Part shown: piece after piece, positions 11,601-22,517 of the stretch | Position numbering within the stretch: the first letter of the stretch is position 1 | How the letters are laid out: each line of letters starts with the position of its first letter | Assembly: GCA_051294375.1 (NCBI GenBank) | Contig: CM119264.1 | Coordinates: 8,864,764-8,928,763, forward strand | Length of the DNA: 64,000 nt | Reading direction: 5' to 3' | Source of the DNA: Paraspadella gotoi | Taxonomy: Eukaryota; Chaetognatha | Notes under the pieces: generated by a model | Seen by the model: the letters and a program-made list of their open reading frames with translations, nothing else | Databases searched by the model: none | What the model was told of the DNA's origin: nothing | Translations under genes and position numbers: made by a program

Positions 11601-12904
11601 GCTCCTCATGACATATTATTCTTTTCCCAATTGCTCCAACGGCGTGACGTTCCGAAATTGGCTGGCTCTCTGTCGTTGCTCTTTCAATATTAGCCTCTTC
11701 CTTCGCTCCAGCAACATTCCGCCTTTTCCCAATTGCTTCAGCATTTCCCCCCCTCCCCCGCGTCGATCGGCGATTGTTGGCGTCGGACGAGCCAACTTCC
11801 GCCATGTCTCGTCCCCAACGTCGTTAATTTCAGAGGCTGCTGACCGTTTTCTTCCTGAATTTCATAAAGCCATATTTCGTAATGAAAAATTAACAAAAGA
11901 CAATTTTATTTTTTTACTGTAAACAACGATGATGTTTAACAAGCATTAACGGTAGTTAAGTTAAAATAAACCCGTCTTTTGTTAATTATTTATAAATACA
12001 ACGAAAAGAAATAATTAATAAAAGAGATGAGATTGAAGTTTCCTAATCAACGATTTACATATTTTTAGTAATAGAAACTTCAATCGGGTTATTTCTTTTC
12101 AAGAGTTTTATTTTTATTGTCATTTTAGTATTTGAATAATTTATGCGGTGCATAGTGACTCTAAAAAGAGGCATAATTGTATGGAGTGTGTTTGTACAGT
12201 ATCATATTTTAGAACCACCGAGTGTAGCGGGAGAGACAATAAATTGTAATTGAAATAATAACTGATAAAGAAAATTTCCTTTTTTTTTGAAGCCAAAATA
12301 AAGCTTCGCGACAATCTTGTTGTGGTTATTACCGTTTTGGTTTTCATAATTAAAACGTATTTTAAAGTTTGATTTTAGTGTTTTTCGAATAGTGTTAAAT
12401 AACATTTTATTATTGTGTCGATTTTTTTAAGCGTTTGTTTTTTCTCGAATTAAGTTTTTACAGGTAGTGGACGTAATATCACTACCCATTTTATACGACC
12501 CGTTCCATAATATCGCACTGGGCAAAATCTTCATCTCCATACCCAATGGGTCTCGGTTTTCTAGCACCAGGTTCTGAGTAAATATTGTGCAATCAATAAA
12601 TTGGCCGTTTATTTTTTAAATAAAAAGTTACTGAATGTTCGAAGCAAGAAAGGCCCCCCCATTTTTACTTTTTTCATTAAACGTATGATCAAAATAATGT
12701 TCATTGTTCAACTCACCCGTCGAAGGCTGCCATGTAATCGATGTCCTTTTGTTTCCGGCATCGCTCTTTCCTGTTCGAAAGTCCGCTTCAAGTTGTCTCC
12801 GTCTCTCTGAGCCTCTTTGAAGAAATTGCTGTTGGCGCGGCCACCTTGAGGTTGCGGTATATTTGAAAGGCATGAGACGAATAGAGAGATTAAAGGATTT
12901 CTTT

Positions 12905-13210
12905 TCAAAAAGCCCCAACTCCGCCGCCTCTGGACCTGTGCCTCCGTGTTTGACAAGGCCCCCATGATAGTGGACCCAAAAAGTCCGGGGTCGTTCGTAT
13001 TCGAAGGTCGACCGTCAACCTCGTCGTCGCGCCGCTCGATTTCCGACCGACGACAAAGGCGCCGCCGGTCGAGACCTCGCCGTCGATTCGGCGCCGCGAA
13101 CGAGCGGAACCGCGCAACCGCGGGGAGGCCGCTCTTCTTGAGGCCTTTGCGGCGCCGTCTCCATCAAGGTATCTATGAGCCAAGGAGAGAAGGTCAACGC
13201 CTGACATAAA
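12905..13210. other. GC-rich island with open frames on both strands
   Basis: The plus frame from the ATG at 12964 reads VDPKSPGSFVFEGRPSTSSS and then an arginine-rich stretch, ending at a possible donor, CAAG|GTATCT. The minus frame from 13207 reads SGVDLLSLAHRYLDGDGAAK and continues for 100 codons. Both have high GC at third positions, so sequence alone does not decide the strand. It may be a first exon plus CpG island. Confidence 0.3.
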
Positions 13211-13287
13211 TACAATAACAATTGGTTGATCTGTCCTTGTAGTTTATAGATCTAATCGGTTTTTAGTTTTTTAAGAAATCTGTGTAC

Positions 13288-13312
13288 NNNNNNNNNNNNN
13301 NNNNNNNNNNNN
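13288..13312. other. 25-base assembly gap (N run)
   Basis: Exactly 25 Ns at the left edge of duplicated block B1, directly before a GA tract. Confidence 0.99.
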
Positions 13313-13720
13313 GAGAGAGAGAGAGAGAGAGAACACCAGTGACGAAAAAGGTGTTGAGGTCTTCAGCGGGAGGTACTACGTTTTTGACACCAAAGAATCG
13401 TCGAGGAGAATAAAAAAAATTATTTGTGAAAAAAAGGGAAATGAAAAAATGAAGAAAATAAAATTTTTGAAACAATTTTAACGAATGAACAATTTTTCTG
13501 CCCGTTTGCATCTAATTGCCCGCCAGTGGCGTTGTTTTCCGCGTCGTCATTCTCTCGACATTGTCGTCCACTCATCCGTTTGAAACGAAAAGTCCTGTCC
13601 GTCTGTCGGTCTCTAGGTTAGTTTATGACTCTCTGCGTCGGTGTGTCTGTTCCCCCATCAGTTTGATTGATTTACTTGTATTTATTTATTTTTTTTGTCT
13701 AGTTTGAAATAAATTACTGA

Positions 13721-14330
13721 TCATAGCTCTAGGATGTTCACCAACGCCATCGACGGACGTAAAGCGAATTTCTCAGCGAATCTTCGCCACGACGCCGCCT
13801 CGAATCGACGTCGATGGAAAAACAAAAGATCAACGATGCGTCTCTTCCATCTCGCCGATTTTCTCCGCGCGATGGCGTTGATATCGTCGACGAGAATCTC
13901 CCCCACCTCTTTGTTCTCCTCCTCCTCATCCTCCTCCACTTTCCCTTCTTCTCCCTTCACCTCTGTTCACCAGTTCCCTTCCTCCTTTCCTTCTTCTCCG
14001 TTCACCTCTGTTCACCAGTTCCCTTCCTCCTTCTCTCCTTCTCTCTTCTCTCAAATCCCTGCCTCGTCCTCTCCCTTCTCCTTCTCCTCTTCCCCTCTCC
14101 TCCCTCTCTCCTTCTCGTGTCCTCCGGGCGCCGCTCTGATGGGCGTCGCCTCCGTTAAAGACGGCGCCACGGGGGACCGAAAGTGGCGTTTCCAATGCGG
14201 CGTCGCTTCCGCGGCGGTGGAGGCGCCGGTGGGCGTGGTGCGGACGCAGGAGGGCGGGTCGACGACGCCGGGCGGCGACGGGGCGCCGAAGACGAAGGGA
14301 GACGGCGTCCTCGGCCCCATAGGGTAATCG
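13721..14330. CDS. coding-like block, strand unresolved
   Basis: On the plus strand one frame is open from the ATG at 13734 to a TAG at 14325 (197 codons), but its middle is serine-rich read-through of a pyrimidine tract. On the minus strand, segments with good composition are present: NKEVGEILVDDINAIARR ending in MALVNILEL and a stop at 13721, and RTPSPFVFGAPSPPGVVDPP near 14300. These lie in different frames, separated by a purine-rich region with a tandem 36-base repeat near 13950-14040. The minus reading looks more natural, with an acidic stretch followed by a basic one, but needs a splice or a frameshift. Product unknown. Confidence 0.3.
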
Positions 14331-14351
14331 TTGTGATCGCGGTAATTACTG

Positions 14352-14465
<114 letters not shown>

Positions 14466-14586
14466 AAGTGAGAGTGAGAGAGAGAGAGAGACTTCAACGA
14501 ACTAAAAAAAAAGACAAAAATATCTTATCCCAACGAATTTCGTTGTATGAATTTTCTGGATGCCCGAAGCTCTTCAATTTCTCCAG

Positions 14587-15049
14587 CGTTAACCAAGACG
14601 GCAACGACGTCGACGACAACCGAGCAAAACGGTTTTGCCGTTGGTTCGAAAACGTCAACGCGATTCGACAACCCATGGTGTTTAATTGCCCAATGGACAA
14701 TGGAGTCATCGTCGGTAATTAATTATTTTTATAAAAAAACAAATTCAATTTTTATACGATTAATAATAACCTAGATGCTAACGTCGGAAAGGCTAAAAAG
14801 GCTATAAAAGACGTATTATGTACGTATCTACAAGATTCGTCATGAACCAGAATCTATTTTTAGTCAAATCATAAATACTCTCTTTTTATGACCGAATCAG
14901 TGAGTTGTGCTGATTCTTTTGGCTATCCAAAAATATAGTTATGAGATACTAATTATTTTGGAGAAAAAATTATTCGTTAAAATGGTTTAGATAACATTAT
15001 AACTCAGAAAAAGGAAAAAAAAAATTAAAGAAAGAAATGAAGTAGAAAA

Positions 15050-15142
<93 letters not shown>

Positions 15143-15427
15143 GGTCATTTTTGAGTAAAAGAACCTTAGCCCTAATTTTAACGGTTCTCCTTTCCTCATT
15201 CGGTCAGTTTCCATTCCGCGTGGCGAGCCCCTGAGCCCCTGAGCCAACAGAATCGCCGATGACTGATTCCAAATAATTTATGGTTCGCGAATTTGTTTTG
15301 ACTTCAGGACTTCGCAGCGAATTCGACGCCTTGGCCGTTGATCGACGGTGGAGCTACAAATGCTGCCAAGGATTTGTCCCCAAACAAAATGGCGACTGCA
15401 GAATGGTGACCACGGGCGGAAATATTG
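14587..15427 (+). CDS. dermatopontin-like extracellular protein, two exons of an incomplete gene
   Basis: Exon 14587-14714 follows a CAATTTCTCCAG acceptor and ends phase 1 at GTCG|GTAATT. Exon 15308-15427 follows TTTTGACTTCAG with matching phase and ends at ATTG|GTCGGG, or possibly at ATG|GTGACC near 15405. Joined, they give WFENVNAIRQPMVFNCP, then DNGVIVG, then GLRSEFDALAVDRRWSYKCC and a later GDC. This is the layout of the dermatopontin module: W..N, F.CP, an NG(V/L)I.G turn, S..D, DR.W and CC. Dermatopontins are secreted tyrosine-rich matrix proteins, also used as lectin- or shell-associated proteins in invertebrates. The upstream exons and signal peptide are not found, and a GA repeat precedes the first exon. 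I identify the family by motif recall only. Confidence 0.55.
15053..15140. repeat. (GAAA)n microsatellite
   Basis: About 88 bases of GAAA, located in the intron between the two dermatopontin-like exons. The block-B2 counterpart (20620-20708) is irregular. Confidence 0.95.
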
Positions 15428-15672
15428 GTCGGGGACGGGATCGGAGGTCGGGGATCAGAAGGGAAAAGAAAGAGGGAGGCGAGGAAACAACCGGTGGAAT
15501 CAAAGAAGCAAACAAAAGCCAGGAAAAAAAAGGGAAAGAAAAAAAGGAAAGACAGAAAAAAAAGGAGAGAAACGAAAGAAAAGAAATAAAAACTCATGAA
15601 GACGAAAGAATAAAAAAAAATCATAGATTGGCGACCGAGAAAGGAAAAGTGTGTGTGTGTGTGTGAGAAGGA

Positions 15673-15673
<1 letters not shown>

Positions 15674-15747
<74 letters not shown>
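15674..15747. repeat. (GA)n microsatellite
   Basis: About 72 bases of GA, preceded by a short (GT)n at 15649-15664. Confidence 0.95.
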
Positions 15748-15750
<3 letters not shown>

Positions 15751-16151
15751 TTATTCTCGGCCGCAAACGGGAAGGAGATTTGGCGAAAAACGAGTGTTGC
15801 TCGCTTCGGGGTTGGAACACAGGAAAAGAAGGACGATGGGCAGGCGGTTGATGGGAGATGGAAATGGAATGAGGTGTGATGCGAATGTGAAGTAAGTGTA
15901 TTATGGAATGGGAGATGGGAATGTCAATACAGGACAGAAGTATACCGGTGGAAATAGAAGAATGAGGGGATAGGTGAAGAATACAACTAAAGAGGATGAA
16001 AAATAAATTTACAAAAGTTTCGAAACCAAATAATTTAAAACCATAATAATTAAAAAAGAATTGAGGAAACCGAAGAGGAGAACAAAAAGAGACAAGAACA
16101 TGGGAAAACACGGGAGAACATAGGAAAATAAAGAGGAAACTGGGAAAATGC

Positions 16152-16176
16152 NNNNNNNNNNNNNNNNNNNNNNNNN
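16152..16176. other. 25-base assembly gap (N run)
   Basis: Exactly 25 Ns between the end of block B1 and the start of block A2. Confidence 0.99.
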
Positions 16177-16185
16177 GAAGAGGGA

Positions 16186-16915
16186 GAGGAAAAACGCCAA
16201 ACGTATTCCACGCTGAATAATTCATGGAAAATCTTTTCCTTTCTTTTTCCGGTTCTAATTCTTGGAAGGGAAAGAAGAAAGACAACAAATTTCCCCATTT
16301 CTTTTTATTTCCTTTTTCATTATTCATTTTTCTTTCCTTAAACATTATGTTTCTCTTGGAAAACGAAACGAGTACGAATGGGTGTGAGCGCGAATTAATT
16401 GCAAGAATTAAAGTTAAATTGTTTTAATTTATATTTAAATTATATGAAATAAAATTTAATACTTTCCGAGGAAGTAGGAAAATAAAGGATCGTATTATAT
16501 TAAATTTGAGCACAGCAATACCTTCGCATTTATATGTCATCCCGGTTAATTGCAGTTAATTACACACCCCAATATGTTTCCATTATTTATTGCGCCGTTA
16601 TTTTGTAGGTCGGAAGGTGTTAGATTAGGAACAATAAAAGCCATGTTAACATATATTAGACAAAATTTGTGTTCGTTCGTCAAATGATTAATTTACTTCG
16701 TAATAACAATCTGGCATAAGATCCTGTCTTTTAATCGCAACATTGTTAGAAAGTTTTACAAAATGAGTTCTCCGACATTCGATACAAGAAGAAAAGAACT
16801 TTTTTCGTCTTCAGGTTTTCTTTTCCCAGCAAAATCGGTCGTTTGGTGGCCACGAGACCGAATTCAACACAAGGGATTCTCTCTCTCTCTCTCTCTCTCT
16901 TCCTCTCCTCTCTCT

Positions 16916-16957
<42 letters not shown>

Positions 16958-18790
16958 CTCTCTCGTTACCTCCCAAATTCAACTCAACAAACAAACCCTA
17001 TTTTGCCATTACCTCCACAGACAGAATTTTCTCATCCGTGCGGGCCGAACACAAATCCATTCAGACACGAGCTTCTGCTTGGATAAATGCTTGGCGGAGA
17101 GCTTGTAAGGGATGTGCTTTCCACTTACGAAAAGAGAGAATCATAGATGGTCGGTGGTTTTTCACTCTTCCCATTCCTTACGTTTATAAATATTGAAAAA
17201 TTACTTGTTTTACTATACAAAACAAAAAATTGTAGAAAATTGTTTTAAAAAGTTAAATATCTTTTAAATGTTAAATCTAATTAATTGTTTTACTTAATAT
17301 ATTTGTACTATAAGGGGAAAACGCATGTTACTGTTCTGTTTTCTTCTTTCCCTTTCTGTTCCACCTTCTATTTTTTTTCCTTTACCTTCTTCTCTCCCCT
17401 TTCCCCCTCCCACCTTTCTGCCTTTTCAACTTCTCTACCTCATACAATCCGCTTGACTTCCTTTTCGTCTCTGCTCCCGCGTCTCCCTCTCTCTCTCTGT
17501 CTTTCCTCCCGTTCTCCCTCTCTCTCAGTCTTTCCTCTCGTTCTCCTCCTCTCTCCTCTCTCACTCCCTCGTTCCTTCGCCTCTTTTTCTCTTCCCCGAA
17601 GGTTAAAAAAAAAAGTTTCGTCCTTCGTCGAAAATTTTGACTTTTTTTTTACAGCCGGTTTTAATTTTCGATCCTTATGCGCAAAAGTTACGACGTTTTC
17701 GGGACGACATTTCTTTTTCGTCGTCGTCGTCGTCGTCGTCTGTGTATTCCTCGTCGTCGTCTTGTTTCTTTACGAGGTTGTTTTCGTCGATGTGCCAAAT
17801 ATTCTGTTTGCTGGAAAGTTGAGGGACGCGGCGATGGAATAAAGCGAGAGAGATCTCCCAAGTTAAAATTTCGACTCTTTCGACTCCCAGCCTGAATCTG
17901 CAAAACTAACTTTGTAAATGCGTATCGAATTCCCTTTTCTGTATAAATTTGCCGAACATTAGCAGGTTTTACCTTAAATATACTATGCATATAAGATACA
18001 AAACATAATTTTTAAAAATCATAAAAGAAAATTAATTATTTGTTGATAATACAACGAGTTTTATTTAGAAACATATGACATTTTCGGTTTGTAGACAAAA
18101 AGTCTAATGTCTACAAACAGAATCAATTATAAAGTTCTTGATTATTTATGGAGGCACTTTCCATACATCTTTGTTTATTTTTAGTGAGCTTTTAGAAGAA
18201 AGATAGAGAGAAAGAGAGAGAACGACACTGGAGGGCGAGTAGGTCTGAACGCGAGCCGGGGGTGGCTTATCCTTTCATAATCCTCTGAGATCATCCGAAA
18301 CGAGGTCCCTGCGGCGTCCGCGGCGGCGCCGGCGGAGTTAGAGGTGGCAGCAGCAGGATTGATGCATCTCGGCTTTATGTTGTACTTGTAGTACATCTTT
18401 TTATTTTATTTTAAAGTAAGTATCACTTATAAAAGTGACGTACAATAAAAAATTTGAAAAATTAATTTTTTTAAATTTTTACTGTAGTTTTTTAATTCTT
18501 TTGTAAGGTGGCGTAAAACACTCACTTTTCCGAAAAAAAAGAATTAATAGAGAAAAAAAGGGAAAAAATGAAAAAAAAAAAAAAAAGAAATCGAGGATGA
18601 GAGGAAGAAAGAGATGAATACAAAAAGCGGTTGAACGAGAGAGAGAAATAGACACATTCTTCAATAAATGGAAATTAATATAGATTAGATAGTGATAGGG
18701 AAAAATAAGGAAAAAACAAAAATCAAAAGAAAGAAAGAAAAAAAGAAGAAAAGAAAGAAAAAAAAAAAAAGAAAAAAGGATAGAGAGAGA
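16186..18790 (+). repeat. duplicated block A, copy 2
   Basis: Near-identical copy of 5806-8390 with many small indels. It runs without a gap through a GA tract into block B2, so it lacks the 4.9-kb unique segment that separates A1 from B1. The copy of the 7279-7500 exon lies near 17675-17890 and is frameshifted. Confidence 0.9.
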
Positions 18791-18907
18791 GAGAGAGAAA
18801 AGAGAGAGAAGAGAGAGAGAAGAGAAGAAGAGATAGGAAAGAAGAAGAAAGAGAGAGAGAGAAGAAAGAGAAAGAGAGAGAGAAGAGAGAGGAGAGAGAG
18901 AGAGAGA

Positions 18908-18972
<65 letters not shown>
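18780..18972. repeat. imperfect (GA)n / GAGAA tract joining blocks A2 and B2
   Basis: About 190 bases of GA-rich sequence with frequent AA and GG interruptions. It replaces the unique 8.4-13.3 kb segment in the A2-B2 version. Confidence 0.9.
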
Positions 18973-18974
<2 letters not shown>

Positions 18975-19988
18975 ACCAGTGACGAAAAAAGGTGTTGAGG
19001 TCTTCAGCGGGAGGTACTACGTTTTTGACACCAAAGAATCGTCGAGGAGAATAAAAAAATTATTTGTAAAAAAAGGAAATGAAAAAATGAAAAAATAAAA
19101 TTTTTGAAACAATTTTAACGAATGAACAATTTTTCTGCCCGTTTGCATCTAATTGCCCGCCAGTGGCGTTGTTTTCCGCGTCGTCATTCTCTCGACATTG
19201 TCGTCCACTCATCCGTTTGAAACGAAAAGTCCTGTCCGTCTGTCGGTCTCTAGGTTAGTTTATGACTCTCTGCGTCGGTGTGTCTGTTCCCCCATCAGTT
19301 TGGTTGATTTACTTGTATTATTTTTTTTTTGTTTAGTTTAAAAAATTACTGATTTGAATTATTTTAAGATTATGCAATAAGTATCTAATCATACTCTAAG
19401 ATGTTCACCAACGCCATCGACGGACGTCGAATTACGTAAAAGCGATTTCTAGCGAATCTTCGCCACGACGCCGCCTCGAATCGACGTCGATGGAAAAAAC
19501 AAAAGATCAACGATGCGTCTCTTCCATCTCGCCGATTTCTCCGCGCGATGGCGTTGATATCGTCGACGAGAATCTCCCCCACCTCTTTGTTCTCCTCCTC
19601 CTCATCCTCCTCCATCTCCCTCTTCTCCCTTCACCTCTGTTCACCAGTTTTCCCTTCCTCCTTCCCTTCCTCCTCTCTCTCTCTTCTCTCAAAACCCTGC
19701 CTCGTCCTCTCCTTCTCTTCTCCTCTTCCCCTCTCCTCCCTCTCTCCTTCTCTTGTCCTCCGGGCGCCGCTCTGATGGGCGTCGCCTCCGTTAAAGACGG
19801 CGCACGGGGGACCGGAAGTGGCGTTTCCAATGCGGCGTCGCTTCCGCGGCGGTGGAGGCGCCGGTGGGCGTGGGCGGGGACGCAGGAGGGCGGGTCGACG
19901 ACGCCGGCGCGACGGGGCGCCGAAGACGAAGGGAGACGGCGTCCTCGGCCCCATAGGGTAATCGTTTGTGATCGCGGTAATTACTGCG

Positions 19989-19989
<1 letters not shown>

Positions 19990-20044
<55 letters not shown>

Positions 20045-20045
20045 G

Positions 20046-20079
<34 letters not shown>
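19990..20079. repeat. (GA)n microsatellite
   Basis: Counterpart of the tract at 14352-14492, but shorter and interrupted. Confidence 0.92.
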
Positions 20080-20177
20080 CTCAACGAACTAAAAAAAAAA
20101 AGACAAAAATACTTATCCCAACGAATTTCGTTGTATGAATTTTTTGATGCCCGAAGCCTCCTTCAATTTTCTTCCAG

Positions 20178-20989
20178 CGTTAACCAAGACGGCAAGACGT
20201 CGACGACAACCGAGCAAAACGTTTTGCCGTTGGTTCGAAAACGTCAACGCGATTCGACAACCCATGGTGTTTAATTGCCCAAGGACAATGGAGTCATCGT
20301 CGGTAATTAATTATTTTTATAAAAAAACAAATTCAATTTTTATACGATTAATAATAACCTAGATGCTAACGTCGGAAAGGCTAAAAAGGCTTTAAAAGAC
20401 GTATTATGTACGTATCTAAAGATTCGTCAATGAACCAGAATCTATTTTAGTCAAATCATAAATACTCTCTTTTTATGACCGAATCAGTGAGTTGTGCTGA
20501 TTCTTTTGGTATCCAAAAAATATAATTATGAGATACTAATTATTTTGGAGAAAAATTTAAAAGTGTTTCTTCGTTAAAAAAGGGAAAAAAAAAGGAAAAA
20601 GAAAAAAAATAAAAAAAAGAAGTAAAGAAAGAAAAAGAAAGGAAAAGAAAAAAAAGAAAGAAAGAAGAAAGAGAACAGAAAGAAAGAAAGAAAAGAAGAA
20701 AAGAAAGATGTCATTTTTGAGTAAAAGAACCTTAGCCCTAATTTTAACGGTTCTCCTTTCCTCATTCGGTCAGTTTCCATTCCGCGTGGGCGAGCCCCTG
20801 AGCCCCTGAAGCCAACAGAATCGCGATGACTGATTCCAAATAATTTATGGTTCGCGAATTTGTTTTGACTTCAGACTTCGCAGCGAATTCGACGCCTTGG
20901 CCGTTGATCGACGGTGGAGCTACAAATGCTGCAAGGATTTGTCCCCAAACAAAATGGCGACTGCAGAATGGTGACCACGTGCGGAAATA
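20178..20989 (+). pseudogene. frameshifted copy of the dermatopontin-like exons
   Basis: The exon-like intervals 20178-20302 and 20875-20989 match 14587-14714 and 15308-15427. Single-base losses break the frame, for example in GGCAACGACGTC versus GGCAAGACGTC, and one G is missing directly after the second acceptor. Splice sites are kept. The changes are all small indels, as expected from unpolished sequence, so this may not be a true pseudogene. Confidence 0.6.
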
Positions 20990-21238
20990 TTGGTCGGCGG
21001 ACGGGATCCGGAGGTCGGGGATCAGAAGGGAAAAGAAAGAGGGAGCGAGGAAACAACCGGTGGAATCAAAGAAGCAAACAAAGCCAGAAAAAAAGAAAAG
21101 GGAGAGAAAAAAAGGAAAGACAGAAAAAAAAAAAGGAAAGAAACGAAAGAAAAGAAATAAAAACTCATGAAGACGAAAGAAATAAAAAATCATAGATTGG
21201 CGACCGAGAAAGGAAAAGTGGTGTGTGTGTGTGGAGTA

Positions 21239-21242
<4 letters not shown>

Positions 21243-21332
<90 letters not shown>

Positions 21333-21354
21333 GAGAGGAGAGAGAGAGAGAGAG
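21243..21354. repeat. (GA)n microsatellite
   Basis: About 110 bases of GA, preceded by a short (GT)n. Longer than its counterpart at 15674. Confidence 0.95.
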
Positions 21355-21965
21355 ATTGATTATTCTCGGCCGCAAACGGGAAGGAGATTTGGCGAAAAAA
21401 CGAGTGTGTGCTCGCTTCGGGGTTGGAACACAGGAAAAGAAGGACGATGGGCAGGCGGTTGATGGGAGATGGAAATGGAAATGAGTGTGATGGAATTGTG
21501 AAGTAAGTGTATTATGGAATGGGAGATGGGAATGTCAATACAGGACAGAAGTATACAGGGGAAATAAGAAGAATGAAGGATAGGTGAAGAATACAAATAA
21601 AGAGGATGAAAAATAAATTTACAAAAGTTCGAAAAACCATAATTTTAAAACCATAAAAAAATAGAAGAGAAACCGGAAAGGAGAACAAAAAGAGACAAGA
21701 ACATGGGAAAACACGGAGAACATAGGAAATAAAGAGAAACTGGGAAAATGCGACAGAAACGAAAGATGAAAGGTTCGACTCGAGTTTCGCTGGGATCGGA
21801 GAGCGAGAAGCGCAAATGTTCGAGTGACTGATGTTTGTTCCTAGCTACATCCGGGCTTTTCTTCCACACGAGGAGAAACAAAGAAATCCGAGCTTCATTT
21901 TCCGTAATATGATAATCCCTGCCTCGCTCTTTCTCTTTCTCTTTTTATTTCTCTCTCTCTCTTTC

Positions 21966-22031
<66 letters not shown>

Positions 22032-22111
22032 GCTTTCCATTCCCGGAAAGCCTCGCTCCTAGATTCGTCGCTACTCCGGTCATAAATCTTCGCAGTTCCG
22101 ACTTCAAGTCG

Positions 22112-22300
22112 ATGCCCTGGATTTTCGAAGGAAAATTTGTGATGATGTTTTGGGTCCTAATTGAATCCCTGATAATTGCGGCGGGGAAGGGGAAAGGGAA
22201 GGGGAAGGGGAAGGGGAAGGGGAAAGGGACTGTTTGCTGTTTGTCCGAAACTGGTCGAGCGGAGAGAAGGCAAACAGTTTAACTGAGTTTTGGTCTGTGT
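22112..22300 (+). CDS. candidate signal-peptide exon with G-K repeat, uncertain
   Basis: An ORF from the ATG at 22112 begins MPWIFEGKFVMMFWVLIESL with a hydrophobic stretch, IIAA, like a secretory signal. It then runs through the GGGGAA repeat as alternating Gly-Lys and stops near 22279. It lies about 250 bases upstream of the first clear exon of the EGF gene and is on the same strand. No convincing donor in the required phase 0 is visible, so the link is only possible. The other candidate first exon is at 32118-32291. Confidence 0.25.
22183..22231. repeat. (GGGGAA)n-like G-rich repeat
   Basis: Seven G-runs of three or four separated by AA or AAA on the plus strand. The pattern of four or more G-tracts with short loops could form a G-quadruplex. 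Confidence 0.85.
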
Positions 22301-22517
22301 TTTTGAGAAAATGGTTTGACAAAAGTCAATACTGTCAGAGTTAATACTGAAAAAATTAACATTAAATTATTTTAGCGTTTTGATTATCAATTAGATAGGC
22401 TAACGAGCTAATGCAATATAGCGCTGTTGGTTGCTTGAAGGATCTATTTTCTTACATTTTTAGAAAACGTTCATTTACGCGCTACAAAGTTTGAAAAAAA
22501 ATTGTTATTTTCCTCAG

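Larger units (their letters stand above)
18970..21752 (+). repeat. duplicated block B, copy 2
   Basis: Second copy of 13313-16151. Beyond 21752 the sequence continues into unique DNA (GACAGAAACGAAAGATG), whereas copy 1 is cut by the N run at 16152. Confidence 0.9.
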
